Source: Skeletonema tropicum
Taxonomy: Eukaryota > Bacillariophyta > Thalassiosirophyceae > Thalassiosirales > Thalassiosiraceae
Length of the DNA stretch: 64,000 nucleotides
Direction of reading: 5' to 3'
Assembly (NCBI GenBank): GCA_037178625.1
Contig: CM074131.1
Span: 3,844,001 to 3,908,000 of the forward strand
Shown: in pieces, positions 11,520-23,528 of the stretch
Numbering within the stretch: the first letter of the stretch is position 1
Layout: every line of letters starts with the position of its first letter
The notes under the pieces: generated by a model
What the model was told of the DNA's origin: nothing
What the model saw: only the letters and a program-made list of their open reading frames with translations
The model's database searches: none
Translations under genes and position numbers: made by a program

Positions 11520-12657
11520 TTTAGAGGGAATTCACAAGTGACTATGGACCTGTCCATATCAACATATTGAGGATCAATCTACGTACAAGCAAGTGTCGAA
11601 TGAAATGCCTAGATTCTCGAGAAACATGTACCGACTTGTCGACTCTGGCCCGAAAAACGGGTGCCGTGGCAGCGATTAGTGGTGGATTCTTCCTCTATTC
11701 AGAACCAGATATTGAGGCACCTTCGAAACGCACTGATCCCGTGGGGTTACTGGTTTCGGATGGGCAAGTTTGTTTGCCTCCTGTGTTTCGGAGGGCAGCA
11801 ATTATGCAATGGAGGGGAAAGGGAAGTGAGGACGGATTGATTGATATGGACAAGGTTGGGATGGATAGAGTAAAGTGTATCTTGAAATTATCTGCTGGAG
11901 GTGGATGTAAGTGCAATACAAACACTAGAGCTCTTAATCGATCAGAAGAATGTCAAGTGCACCCACAGAGGTAATGCGGAAGAGTTTGTTGTTGCAAAGA
12001 AAGATCACATCGGACTTGCCATCGTTGGGAACGAGGTAGTTGCAGTGTCCTGCTACAAAGTTAAATGTTCCTCTTGCTGGATTCGTCCTCTCTTTCCCGA
12101 AAAGCTTAGTCCCAACAGGCTGCATCCTCCAAGACGACGATGTATCAATCACCATTCAATATGAATTGCCCTTCGAGTTACATGACGCAATGGCAGGTGG
12201 CCCTCTTTTCTTCTCTGACAACGACAGCGTCGGCAACAATTCCATGGATTTGAAGTCAGAGGACTTTCATGGGAGTGCTCCTCCTATAACGTTTAGCCAG
12301 GATGAGACTTTTGATCGAAATCTCTTACCTCGAATGGGGGTCGGCACGACGAAGGACGGAGAAGAGTTATGCTGCGTTGCTGTGGACGGTCGAAATTTAG
12401 ATAGGGCTCTCGGTCTTACCCTGAGGGGCATATCAAATCTCCTTGAAGTCGCTCGGATGCACCTAAAGCAATGAACCTTGATGGTGGTAGCAGTAAAGCG
12501 AATGGTAATTCGCGATAATCAATCTGGAGAGCATAAGGTTGTTTGTTTGAGCACAACCGAGATTAAAGCCAACACGGAAAGTAGGCCCGATCCTTTTCGT
12601 CCTGTACATTCCTGCCATATTATTTATACCTCCGACATAGATTGTAATATAGATTAG
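11520..12657 (+). CDS. Phosphodiester glycosidase, NAGPA/DUF2233 family, frame-disrupted
   Basis: Family blocks appear in order but in different frames. 'SDYGPVHINILRINLRTSK' is the N-terminal strand pair. 'LARKTGAVAAISGGFF' in the 11567-11974 frame is the hallmark glycine-rich turn, followed by 'DPVGLLVSDGQVC'. A later frame (12040-12474) carries 'RMGVGTTKDGEELCCVAVDG' and 'GLTLRGISNLLEVARMHL', and the next frame carries 'AMNLDGGSSK', the strongly conserved C-terminal motif. A stop follows near 12657. Members remove sugars linked by phosphodiester bonds; the animal enzyme uncovers mannose-6-phosphate, while microbial members act on polysaccharides. The role here is unknown. At least three frame changes are needed, yet the motifs are well preserved, which suggests recent lesions or consensus errors rather than old decay. 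Confidence 0.65.
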
Positions 12658-12699
12658 ATTCAATGCTCCCTACTAGATTAATTTAGCGTCTTAAATTTC

Positions 12700-14670
12700 T
12701 TATGACTTTACTTCTTCCCATTTGTCAGCCTCAAACTCTTCCTTGCTAGCACCTGTTAACTCCTCATCATCACCCAATAAGTCTAACCAGCCCATCATGT
12801 GAGGACGCCCAATCGCCCTATCCTCCGGTACGACGTAATCTTTTTGCTCTTTCTGTGCGTCTGTACCTACTGTTGCAGGATTTGGTGATCCTCCACCTCC
12901 AAAGCTGAATCCTAGCAATTGCAATGCCTCTCCCTGGATCTGCCTCGTGACATCCTCTGTACTACCCGCTGTTCCCTTTTCAATGGTCTTTGCACTATCC
13001 AAGAAACGGACAAGAGAATTCTTATCATGGTTGAATGTATAAGTTTGGAAGAAACCAGGATTGTCCTCATACTTGGTTCCCTTCACGTTGGCAATGTATT
13101 CTGCGTATGGATCCCGCGCCTCATCGGTTCCAACCGGATGTCGCTACACACAAGTTCCAAAGAGTCATGGTAAGATCACCGTATGGGTCAATTTGCATGT
13201 TGAACATTTGTTGATATAATCGCTTCAAACCCTCACGCAATGAGGCTGGGTCAACATTTTCATTGGGGCAGAACTCCTCAAGCATGTACTGACGCAGTGC
13301 CGTCCCACCCTGGATGCTCAAAGCACTCTCAATGAACTTAACCTCATGCTGGTAAATCGTTGAACAACTCCTCCTCAGCCACGAATGCCTTGACCATCTG
13401 CTGCGCCATGGATGTGATACGACTAACTTCGGCCAATCGAAAGATAATGGGAGGGTCGGGAAGGTACCTCTTGGGATCACCAGTATAAAGCTGAGCCATG
13501 AACGCACCCTCTTCATCCGGCAACGACTCCAACTCCATCGCATCATTATATTTCTTTTCCCAATGAGCAACCATACTCTTGAGCACAAGATAATTCGCCG
13601 TTCGTTCATACAGCTCACCATTGCAGTACGATTTCATATCCAGATTGCCAAAGTTGGGACCAACCACAGCCTCGGCATTCAACACAATTTGACGAAATGG
13701 CGCAGAGATAGTGATCCTCCAACAACAAGAAAGTGCTTCCACAACTCTCTCAATTCTGCAGCCTCCTCCTTATTAAATTGAGATTGCGATCGAAGCTTAA
13801 GTCGTCCAAGTGCCTTCTTCATCCGATGGCCCAAGTAATCACGATTCGCCAATACAAAGTCCACAGCGGGGTTGGAAATTTGTGGAAAGGGAGGGATACC
13901 CAACCATTCCTTCCCAGTTTGACTATTCTTCAGTGGGACAGTACAAGCCTGTTTCAACTGCTCCACCATTTCCGGAACAGTCACCGTCTTCCAATCGAAA
14001 CGATATTGTTCCCGTACCTCCGGTGGCACACCCTGGAAACATTTGTGCAAGTCGGATACTCTGGTCCCAAGGATGATAAAATGACTGCCTTTCCGGTAAC
14101 CTTATCCATCACATACTTCCCCTGTTGAATTCGTGCAATACCCGTATCTGGATCGGTCACAATGGTGGTAACATCCGGCTGCATCATCCCCGGTTCCAAT
14201 GGCATATCCGACACGGATGCTGCCGATGTTACCGATTCTCCGACAATTCCATCTTCTTGGATGCGTTCTCCGGATAGTTCTTGTTCCAACTTGGACTTTT
14301 TTGGTTGTGTGGAGGAGGAAGAAGTGGTGGCAACGGGGATTTTGGATTCACCCACCTCGGAATCGAAACCGATTTCACCCCCACCGAGTAAGATTGGTTC
14401 TTGCTTTTTGAAACTTTGAGAGTTGGATGAGGAAGGTGCATCATCATCGTCATCATCTTCAATAAGTAGAGAGGAACGCTTCTTCTTCTTTTTTTTGTCT
14501 TTCCGCCTTGCCTGTCGATTGTACAGTGCAGAGGGGGATGAATCAGATTGCAAGCTGCGGACAAGAGATGTTTGTGATGAGGGGGTAACGAAACCCTCTG
14601 CAGAGAGTGAGAGAGCTGCTATTAAAGCGGCGCTGGAGAAGAGGAGACCTCCTATTGATGTAGACGCCAT
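12700..14670 (-). CDS. Predicted plastid-targeted protein of unknown function, frame-disrupted
   Basis: The start at 14670 begins a hydrophobic signal with the junction 'LSAEGFVTP', typical of plastid preproteins in secondary algae. A poly-Lys/Asp linker follows, then 'DPDTGIARIQQGKYVMDKV' and 'GKAVILSSLGPEY'. Conserved-looking sequence then passes through successive frames: 13679-14050 ('VPEMVEQLKQACTVPLKN'), 13344-13742 ('AVVGPNFGNLDMKSYCNGEL'), 13121-13400 ('FIESALSIQGGTALRQYML') and 12700-13086 ('QGEALQLLGFSFGGGGSPNP'). The total would be about 640 aa. There are at least four frame changes but no obvious intron borders at the joins. I do not recognise the family. It is divergently arranged with the SLC49-like transporter gene, about 700 bp away. 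Confidence 0.55.
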
Positions 14671-15367
14671 GTTGTCTATTTGTTTGTTTTGTTTCAGATC
14701 TTCCCTGCTACGCTACGCTGCCCTTCGATAGCTACGAGAGAGATGGTGTTTCATGGTCACCCTCCATGTGGAGCGCCGATGACGCACAACGCAACTTGAA
14801 GTTGTCCCATTAAACCAAATTCCCATTTGTGAATTGATGACATCAATCAGATAGGCTAAAATAGGAGTAATCAAATTGAATACCGAACGACATGAGAAAG
14901 ATGGGCTGAGTTGTCCACTTCCACGTCAGATGCCCTTGGCATCAAAAAATTGTCGAATCCAACACATCAAGTTCATGACAAAGAAGCTGCGCCAAAGAAT
15001 GCTCCTCCTTGCATTCAAGATCGTACTACACTACATCATCTTCAAGCGCAACAGAACTTCTACTGCTGACTGACTGCCATCTGCGACGCTACATACAATA
15101 CTTCATCTTACTGAATCGTCATAGTCCCGTCTTAGTCTTACTCATCCGTTCAAATACGTGTAACTCCTATCCATAGTGCATATCAGCGAGCTGAAGTAAT
15201 ATTTTCTTGACAGTGTCAGTGTGGGTCGGCAAGTAGTGTGTCAACGAAAGAAGGATATCAACCTCTGAAACAACGCAGAAATCAATCTCGTAACGGAATA
15301 CTCGAACGGAATCAATCAACTTACTTGAGCGAAGAGATATATTGCTTCAAGCGACCGGAATAGAATA
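14671..15367. other. Divergent promoter region
   Basis: This 0.7-kb spacer separates the 5' ends of two genes that both encode N-terminal targeting signals. It probably holds both promoters. I see no repeats, RNA gene or convincing coding sequence. Confidence 0.4.
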
Positions 15368-17197
15368 ATGAAGCGTCAACATGTATCGCCGAAACAGCCA
15401 TCATCTTACAAGAGAAGGACGCTGTCCATCGCTTCCATCGGCTTTCTAGCTGCAAATGCTGCCATGTTTCCATCCGCTACCTCGGCATTCGTTCAGCCAA
15501 TAACATTCATCTTCCAAGGCCTCTACATCATTGCAACAACGCATCGCTATAAAACCTTCTTCACCTTTAACAAAAGAATTCAACAGCAGACGACAGACAC
15601 AACTCATGTCCAGCAGCACCAACGGCAGTAGTGACGACACAAACACCAATTATCCACTACTCGAACCAAAAACCTACTCCCAACGATGGGTCCAACTAGC
15701 CTACCTCTCCATACTCGCCCTCCTCTCCGATTGGATATGCTTCTCCGTCGCCGCCTCACCCGATGCCTACGAACATGCCTACCCCGGTGCCTCTGCCGCC
15801 AATCTCATTGACATTTTCCTCTTTACCAATGTCGCAAGTTGTTTTTTGGTAACGGATGTTGTGGCAAAGTTTGGTTTGGGCAAAAGTATCAAGGGTGCTG
15901 CCACGTTAATGTCCATAGGGTGCTTATTGAGGAGTGGTATACCTGATGTAAGTGGTTGGGCGGGATTCTTGGGGGGGAGTGAAATTGCCCATGCAGCCGA
16001 TGTTATGCAGACTGTATCACAGGAGGTGATTGAAGTGTTGCCCGATGGGATATCCGATCTTGTCGATCCGACAACACTTACAGAGGCAAGCAGGACGGCG
16101 GGATTGGAACCATATGGTCTTTTAGTTCTTGGGACCATCTTTGTGGGGTTTGCACAACCTTACTTTCAGTGCACTCCGCCCATGTTGAGTGCAACGTGGT
16201 TTGCCTCCAATGAACGAGCTACAGCCACAGCTACGGCATTGAACTTTAATCAAATTGGAATTGCAGTTGCATTCCTGGTAGGTGGTAGCATGGCAAACAA
16301 TGAAGTTGGAATACATTCCTACTTTGGACTTATTCACCCTCCTATGTGCCGTGACAACTTTGGGTACAATTCTGCAATTTCAAGAAAAGCCACCTACTCC
16401 ACCGAGTAAAAGTGAAATTGAAAAGTTGGTACGGGGAGAGAAAGAACCTCCATTCTTGGAGTCGGTCAAGAAGTTATTTAGTACGGATGGATTTCAGTCT
16501 TCCACTAGCAGCATTCATTTGTTCTATATCCATTACAAATATTGTAGGTACATTCATCGATGAAGTGATGGAACGTGGAGGTGTGACCTGATCAACTTGG
16601 TGTTGATTTGGCTGGAGCTGGGTTTGAACTTGCAATTCTGGTGGGTGGGATTGTGATTGGTGGGTATGTTCGACTAAGACGAAGCGGTACAAACCCGTGA
16701 CATTGGCGTGCTTGCTTGCAACCATGTTCTTTGTCATTCCATTGGGATTGACTGATCATATGCTTGGCAACGAACCAGTAGTTATTGGTGGCCGCATTAC
16801 TTGGTCTTGGTCTGGCATGTGGACCAATTCAACCAATCAATGCTGAATTGGCAGTCGATGTTACCTACCCCAGTGACGAAACTGCAGTCGAAAGTGTCCA
16901 ACAGGTAGGAGGGAACTTGGTATCCTGCATTAATGGTCCCAGTCGCCTGAATGGGCACTGCATCAAGATTATGAATTCTTCAAGCAGATCCGACCTCTGG
17001 ACTCGGATATTCGTGGCGATGTGCTATTGCTATTCACGATTGCGGCTGTCACTCTTGTGTACTTTTCCACGTTTGATGCACCGTTAATGCGAACGGAAGC
17101 GGATGATGAGGAGGGTGGAGGTGAGGAAGAAACTGTAGTTGTAGATGTACCTGCTGCTTCGGTATTGATTGAACCAAGGGAATATGTTGAACGGTGA
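15368..17197 (+). CDS. MFS transporter, SLC49/FLVCR-like, with plastid-type presequence, frame-disrupted
   Basis: The start at 15368 encodes a signal-like stretch ending 'SATSAFVQP', a diatom plastid presequence hallmark. A frame change near 15500 leads to 15531-16409, which begins the transporter at 'RWVQLAYLSILALLSDWICF'. Diagnostic blocks follow: 'TPPMLSATWFASNERATATA' and 'NFNQIGIAVAFLVGG' match the central loop and helix of the FLVCR/SLC49 family. Later frames carry 'LLCAVTTLGTILQFQEKPP', 'ELAILVGGIVIGGYVR', 'VTLACLLATMFFVIPLGL' and 'GPIQPINAELAVDVTYPSDE', another family hallmark. An acidic tail ends at 17197. Animal members are linked to haem or choline transport; the substrate here is unknown. 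At least five frame changes occur, not confined to homopolymers. Confidence 0.7.
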
Positions 17198-17399
17198 ATA
17201 AAGCAAGAGTGAAAGTGGGAAATAAAATAATGTAGATGGATTGAATAATAGCTTGACTACGATTGTCAAAAATAAGACAATATATAGGGTTTGAACAAGT
17301 TTCTGATTTTTCTGTACAATTATCAGTTCATACGTTTGATCAACTTGTCAAGGACAAAATCCAGGCTTGGCACAAGTACTCGGAGACAACCCATTGTAA

Positions 17400-19123
17400 C
17401 TAGTCCCATACATCAACGCACGTTGTCGAGGACAATTCCAAAACTTCTCCTCGACTCGTTGATGATCTAGATTGCTGCATCATGGCACGTCGTTCTTGGA
17501 TACGTCGCTTCCGGTCTTGTAGACAAGCGTCATCACAAGACGAAGAAGTTGGTGTTGTTGTACTGTCAATACGATCTGATCGTGTGCTCTGGTCATTTGG
17601 TGACGATGCACTGCTTTCAGTGACACTTTCTACAGCATTGGCAGGATGGAACAAACCATGGACGTGAAGAAGTATGCCTCCCATTTCCACACAGGTCATC
17701 GCCACCTTGCACCAATTCAATCTTTGCAAGAAAATCATGTCGATCTCCAAACGCCAAGTCCACATTCCTCTGCGCCCTCACAGACGGCAACAAGACCGAA
17801 TCATACACCTCACGTGCATACGCTCGTTCCATCCGATCACCATGATGTCCATCCGAATCTTCCACATCTGCCATTACCGTTTGACCATTGACCGATAATA
17901 GTTCCGTCTAATCCAACATGATCGACAATCAATACTCCTCGATCATGATCCATTTCATGTTGTGCACAACGTGCTAATTCTCCCCGTAGTGTAATTTGTT
18001 TGGTTTCTCCACAACATCCATTATCTCCTGTTGTTGTTGTTGGTGTTGGTGGTGTAGTCAATAATAATGTTTCATATTCAATGGTAACCTCTGCATCACG
18101 AAGCAACGTTGCACGAAATTCAGGGGGTAACACCAAACATTCTTCCGTCCAAACCAACATTTCCGATTCGGGAGATCGTGAGATGATGCGTGGGTTGACT
18201 AGAAAGATCCCATTGGTTGGTTGGTTTGGTGGTGGTTGGTTGTTTTCCCTCACTTAGTTGTGGAGCGATAGTAGTTGTTGTTGTTGTCAATGACACCCTC
18301 GCCAGTGACTTTTGTTTTTGGAATTACGCCAGTTAGTTTGACCGAATATACCGGCAAGTGCATCCTTGTTGTTCACTCCAAGAACCCCATCACTTGCTAA
18401 AGACACTACAGAATGACTGACTGAAGCAGATGCAGACGAAGAAGAAGCAGAGGTCACAACCCCATCAATATAAATCAAACTAGCATCAATCCCACACTGC
18501 TGTGCAGCCAAACCTACCGCACCCTCTTTCAATGCTGTATTTCTCAATGTTTGTGCGATAAGTTGCAATTGGTGTAATTGGTGAGTGTTTTGAAATGTGG
18601 AGGGTGGTATGAGGGAGGAGGGGGTACGTAGGATTGGATCTGGCCATTTTGCCATTGGAAATGTTGTAACTGATGTGTCAGTAGTAATAGCAGTAGCAGT
18701 AGTAGCTTTAGCATTTTGTAATGATGGAAGAATGAATTTAGAATATGCCTCTGATAACGATAGTGGACCAGATAGAGCTGTCCCCTTCCAATGTGGTAGT
18801 AATGGATGAACATAGTTTTGAAGTTGAGGATCATGAATTCCTTGAATTGTTGTTGATGGTAGTAGTGTAGTAGCGTAGGATGGTGTTGGATGACAGTAGC
18901 TGATTAGTTGTGGAATTGAGAGGACGCTGAGTAATAGTGACCTTCGATGATTGTCTATATTATCATCTTGGAGTGGTGTCACCGTTTTCATATCATCATC
19001 ATCTTCGTTTCGTTTTGTCAGAGCAAGAGATTTCACAAGAGGTGACTTGTGAATATTCAAGATGAAGGCATGAGAGTAGCCGATGGTGGAAATGCACCAT
19101 ATTGATAGAGCTGTTGCCTTCAT
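17400..19123 (-). CDS. PDF: Peptide deformylase, organelle-targeted, frame-disrupted
   Basis: The Met at 19123 is chosen because it opens a signal-like segment ending 'YSHAFIL', a plastid-type junction; the open frame extends to 19237. All three metal-site motifs are visible. Motif 1 is 'GAVGLAAQQCGID' (18287-19237 frame). Motif 2 is 'WTEECLVLP' with the metal-binding Cys. Motif 3 is 'QHEMDHDRGVL' with the HExDH core (17837-18253 frame). Peptide deformylase removes the formyl group from the first Met of plastid- or mitochondrion-made proteins. Motifs 1 and 2 are separated by an unusually long Ser/Ala-rich stretch containing a frame change near 18270. The C-terminal part shifts again near 17870. 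The family call is secure; intactness is not. Confidence 0.8.
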
Positions 19124-19247
19124 CCTTACAAATAGAGAACAATAACTTCGACGCTTATTATTGCGTCGTTTTCCGTTTCCACAGGTTTCCACTACAATCA
19201 ATTGGACTGTGAGATGATACATACCATACCCTGTCATGTAAAGAAAG

Positions 19248-19490
19248 TTTCACAAATGCAGATTTCACACATGTTGCACACATGTTGCACACACGTTGCA
19301 CACACGTTGCACACACGTTGCACACATGTTGCACACATGTTGCACACACGTTGCACACACGTTGCACACACGTTGCACACACGTTGCACACACGTTACAC
19401 ACACGTTTCACGGGTGCAACATGTGTGCAACATACATGTGTGCAACATGATGTGTGCAACATGTGTGAAATCTGCAACTTTTGTGAAATG
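19248..19490. repeat. 11-bp minisatellite with an inverted flanking arm
   Basis: Twelve near-identical units of 'TTGCACACAYG' run from 19274 to 19405, the last with one base change. They are followed at 19414-19490 by several reverse-complement units ('GTGCAACATGTGTGCAACAT'). The outer ends are also inverted: 'TTCACAAATGCAGATTTCAC' on the left and 'GTGAAATCTGCAACTTTTGT' on the right, so the whole could fold into an imperfect hairpin. All long frames across it, on both strands, are by-products of the repeat. It lies between the 5' end of the peptide deformylase gene and the BTB relic. Confidence 0.85.
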
Positions 19491-19541
19491 TGAAACAATT
19501 GAAGGCAGTCTCCAATTTCAATTTCCAATTTCACTGTCCCG

Positions 19542-20421
19542 ATGATGGACGACGATGACGTTACGATACGATTATTCTATTTGCCTCCCGACGACGCTCT
19601 CCAGAATCTTGGATATGAATCCAACGATATTCTTGATAGCAATAGCAATGGCACGCGGATAGAGTCGTTGTTTTGATAGAAAACGATGTTTGTTCCCCAA
19701 AATTCTCTTCGGAAGGTATTGAAAGGATTTTGTGCAAGGATGAGAATACGGCCGATGTTTGCTTTGAAGTCAGCACGATGAAAGGAACAGATAATGATGA
19801 TGATGGGGGGGACGAAAAGGATAAAAACAACGACTCCTTTCTACGCTCACCGCTGGATGTGAGCACCCATGCTTGCTGCCATTTTTGTGGGTCAAATAAT
19901 GATAGTGATGGAAAAGTATCGGCTCCCCGGTCAATGATGTCAATCCGGATATCTTCCGTCATTTGCTTTCCTATGTGTATGGAGGGAGCATCCCAAAAGA
20001 AGAACTGGAGGCGCACCATGCGAAAGATATATCATCGAAATGCTGCAGACAAGTATTCTATCATCAACCTCAAGAGTTGGAAGCAGAAGCAGTATATGTA
20101 CAGCGGTGCAATGGATAATCTACTTTATGCGGATTCAAGCAACTGCGCACTACTCAAAAGAGAGGTAGTCACTGAATTTATTTTGCAGATAATCATAAAT
20201 TGAGGCTGCTGCACATATTTCTTTCACGGACTGCTCTGTGGACACCGTATATGAAAGACCTCCTCATCGCATTCGGTAGGAGCAGCAAGAAAGACGCAAA
20301 AATATGGAGCAAATGTCGATGAGTTGACAACCCTTGGCGTGAATGAATTTCATCAAGCCAGGGTTTAGAAGTCGATGGATCTCGTGAGGCAATGATTGAA
20401 TCCATCAAGAGTCATTCTTGA
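19542..20421 (+). pseudogene. BTB/POZ (SPOP-like) protein with SAP tail, degraded
   Basis: The start at 19542 reads 'MMDDDDVTIRLFYLPPDDAL' and soon stops. BTB-fold blocks then appear in changing frames: 'DENTADVCFEVST', 'FYAHRWM' (the usual 'aHr.vL' position), 'VNDVNPDIFRHLLSYVYGG' followed by 'IPKEELEAHHAKD', 'AADKYSIINLK' and 'LLYADSSNCALLK'. These resemble the BTB plus following helices of speckle-type POZ proteins, which act as substrate adaptors for cullin-3 ligases. A basic tail ('LLIAFGRSSKKDA') and part of a SAP-like motif ('VDGSREAMIESIKSHS') end near 20421. At least five frame changes and a small deletion inside the SAP motif make it a pseudogene. Confidence 0.65.
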
Positions 20422-20760
20422 GATACTGCTTGCTTGCATTTCTTGTTTGCAAAGTTGTATGGTTGTGGGTAAATGGAACAATATTTTTCAATTTAGATTA
20501 GGTTGCAGTTAATTACTTGAACAAGGATGTTATGATGTTGGATTTTGTCATGGCACAAAGAAGAAGTGATTGAAGTAATGAAAGGGAATGATGACATGGA
20601 CCCATGGCCATATACGGAAGTAATCACCATCAAGCAAAACATGATGAGATGATGCAATCTCTGGGTGTAGGATATTTACTTGGAAATGTACGTGAGGCAC
20701 TTGCAAACCGAGTATTTGCACCATTGTTTGGAACAGAGGAACTGCACCAGACTTTCCATT
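20252..20760 (+). repeat. BTB/SAP tail fragment, left copy of a direct repeat
   Basis: About 510 bp, starting with 'CTCCTCATCGCATTCGGTAG', match 36017-36510 closely in the same orientation, 15.76 kb away. It begins inside the BTB/SAP relic and continues downstream, through 'ATGGTTGTGGGTAAATGGAA' and 'GGTGTAGGATATTTACTTGG', past the gene end. This copy lacks part of the SAP helix that the right copy keeps. The right copy lacks a stretch kept here. Confidence 0.75.
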
Positions 20761-20949
20761 TGTGTACTTAAACTACTGTAGTTAGGCTTAGACAGCGGTG
20801 GTACGACGACGACCCAAAAAGGTTGGTTTGAGGTCTTGGATACTTAGGTACAACGACGACCACAATAAATTCGCGCTAGAGACCTCGTCTGATAGTAAAT
20901 TACGAAAGAGATTGGGCTGGTAGCCCCATCTGATTACATACATTGGCCT
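20422..20949. other. Spacer between BTB relic and tandem array
   Basis: To 20760 it is the direct repeat shared with 36.0-36.5 kb. From 20760 to 20949 it is unique sequence ending at the abrupt left junction of the tandem array. No intact gene is seen. Confidence 0.4.
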
Positions 20950-21156
20950 GCTCAGCTTGTAGCACCACCAGGTACATTGAGAAGAGACTCTGCCGCAGGC
21001 ACCGTCTATGATAGTTTATGGCGAGGAAGTGATCCAGACCAAATTCCAAGTCCTGCGCAATTCACAAGTCAGGCGGTCAGAGAACATGTTGGTGAAAATG
21101 ACATAGACGATAGAAAGCCCTTCGCAAGCAGTCCAAATAATGACGACGTTGCATGA
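20950..21156 (+). pseudogene. 3' remnant of the tandem-array gene (copy 1)
   Basis: The frame encodes the C-terminal end of the array protein ('LVAPPGTLRRDSAAGTVYDS' ... 'REHVGENDIDD') up to the stop at 21154-21156. Everything upstream of the array junction is missing, so there is no start or first exon. Confidence 0.7.
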
Positions 21157-22027
21157 CCGCATCGCTGATATACCATGACGTCTGTTTCCTCCTTGTTTTT
21201 CCTCAAACCAAACTGTTCATGAATGAATTTAGGAACTATATCGCAATGCATAACATTCATATTTTGACAAGAGTACCATAGAAAAAGATATGCTAAACTT
21301 TTGTATTTGTAAAAGGCAGTAGCATGTCAATCTTTATCTCGCTTTCACCCACTCGGGGATAGAAGGAGACAAATCAGGAGAGTGAGTAGATGGGAAGAAG
21401 GGAGGAGTCTCTCTCTCTTCTGTCTGCTGAGCAGTCACATAAGTATTACTTCAGTGTCCGTCTCCACTTCCATAGAAATAAATAATATTTGCAATACAAC
21501 GATTGACAAGAAAGTTAGCAGGAATGAATTGCTTGAGGTTGCCTTGGTTCTCATTTCTAGCTTGTTCCTTTGCTTCTTGCTGCACGTCGAACGGGGAATC
21601 TCCTCTCTCGCTCTTTGATGAGCAGTCATGTTAGTAATTCAGTTTTCATCTCCACTTCCAAAGACGTTTATATAATACAACGAACAGAAGATCACATCAC
21701 AGGAGTTGCTTGAGCTTGAGCTTGAGGCGCCTGGTTAGGTTCTCAGTTCTCTCTGGAGCAGGTTCATTCGAACTAGAGTGCGGAGAATGAGAAAGATCTT
21801 TTTATGTCAAGTGAAAGTCGCAGCGGTAACTGTCAAGCTATTTGGGAAGTTGTTACTTGTTCTTGGTACTTGTTACAGATAATACTTATGGAGAGATATA
21901 GGCCTAAGATTGTTTGAATACCACATTTGCATATTTTTAGTACCTCATTTGAGAAAAGACTCCTTGTTTAGACCGTTTTATGAGTTAAAGTCCAAGAGGT
22001 TAGGTTCTTTGGGCTGTCCACCTCCCA

Positions 22028-23528
22028 CTACCCAGCACCTCCACCTTCAACAATAATATCAGATCCAATCCCAGCCATATGCTGTGGAGATACTCGTGAT
22101 GTACTACGAAACTTATCGCGGGGTAGGTTAGGGGCATCTCGGCGTCGACCTTCCCACGTGTCTTCGATTCGATCGAACTGAATGTTCACATGTTGTAAAA
22201 TTCCAACAGCTTTGGCTGTCGATTTCAACATCGAAGCGAAGGAGACAACTGAAATCAGATCTGTCATCGCACGCTTGAACCTCGCTCGACCATCGTGAGG
22301 TAAATTGGAGACGATGGAAAATGCCATACCTTACTGAGAGAAGCAACATTTTCGAGTCTTACGAAGTTGGAATTGTGAAACAGAAGAGAAAGGCTATGTC
22401 GTCATACAGCGTCATCCTCACTGTCTGCAAGGGGCTCTTTACCACCCACTTCTTGTCTTCCCTGTTCTGAACACTGGGCCATCACCACAGATCTGTACGG
22501 CAAAGGCATACGCTCCGACAATCCCTCCCCTCCCCCTCCACTACCACATATTGGTTGGAGGATGTTGCTCGAGCAGCGACGACCGACGCAGGGCATTCAT
22601 CCACTTCATTCTTGAGTGTTTCTGGTGTAAGTGCAGTGTGCAGTTTAGCGTCAGCGGCTAGCAGTATACTCTCGATACTCTCATCTTGAACTGTGTTGTT
22701 TGAGAAGTCATATCTTTGGTGATGGTGATGAGTAAAAGAACACGCATCGTGGGGTGTAAGCATTCCTGGTGGAGAGGTAGTCGAAGACAACCAAATCTGC
22801 AGTCTTTCGCGCTGCATTCAAGAGTGTAGAATTACCATCATCTAATTCTTGAACCGATTCTTTGCGTGGGGATGATATTTCTCTTTTTAGCAATGTATCT
22901 TCAAGCAGCCTTTGTTTTGCAACACGCCCGTTGCTGAGAGATTGTCGTGTGGCAAGAGCAACATATGCTTCTTTCACGCATGCTTCCTCTATACTCTATA
23001 AGGTGCCAAATACTTCTCATTTTCAATCTCCTTGACATCATCAAAAAGCGGCGCTTGTTTTGAGAAGAAATTCAGCTGGGATAATGTCCTCTCTCGCTGC
23101 AAGTGACTGAAGAGTCAAATCATTATCTTCTGCAAGAGTAGGTGTGCGGAATGTGAAATGACAGTGGATACGCCAATAATAGATGGAATGACTGAGTAGT
23201 TTGGATATGTCAAAAACATATAGTACCATCAGCTCAACGGGAGGCAAAGCTAGCAGCATTGAAAAGCAAACACTCGAAAGGTAGCAAACGCATCGAAGCT
23301 GCTGCATGCAGCTGTTACAGAGAATCACCTACCTGTTTCTCCTCTCGTATTCTCTCCAAGTTTGCGCTGATACCTGAGACAAATAGGATGCCTATGTTGC
23401 ATCTGTGGAGAAGATCCTCCTAGGAACCATCTCACTAGCTGATCTGTATGTTCTGTATTATTGCTCATTCTTGCGGCTTTCCAGTGGGTCAGTTTCAGGA
23501 TGTTTGTAGAGGAGAGTACCCAAAACAA
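22028..23528 (-). CDS. Unidentified minus-strand coding region in array unit 1
   Basis: A chain of minus-strand frames is conserved between units: 23325-23528 ('WKAARMSNNTEHTDQLVRWF'), 23041-23328 ('AEDNDLTLQSLAAREDIIPA'), 22708-22977 ('GRVAKQRLLEDTLLKREISS'), 22482-22817 ('DESIESILLAADAKLHTALT') and 22028-22327. Possible donors such as GTAGGT follow the first piece, so some joins may be introns, but I could not fix all borders. No known domain is recognised. The middle pieces are identical in protein sequence to those in the next unit. The case for real coding is conservation, and because the units are recent duplicates that case is weak. Confidence 0.35.

Noticed and set aside
19158..19545. 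Several overlapping Cys/His/Thr-rich open frames on both strands
   Set aside because: They are translations of the 11-bp minisatellite and its inverse and carry no independent coding signal.
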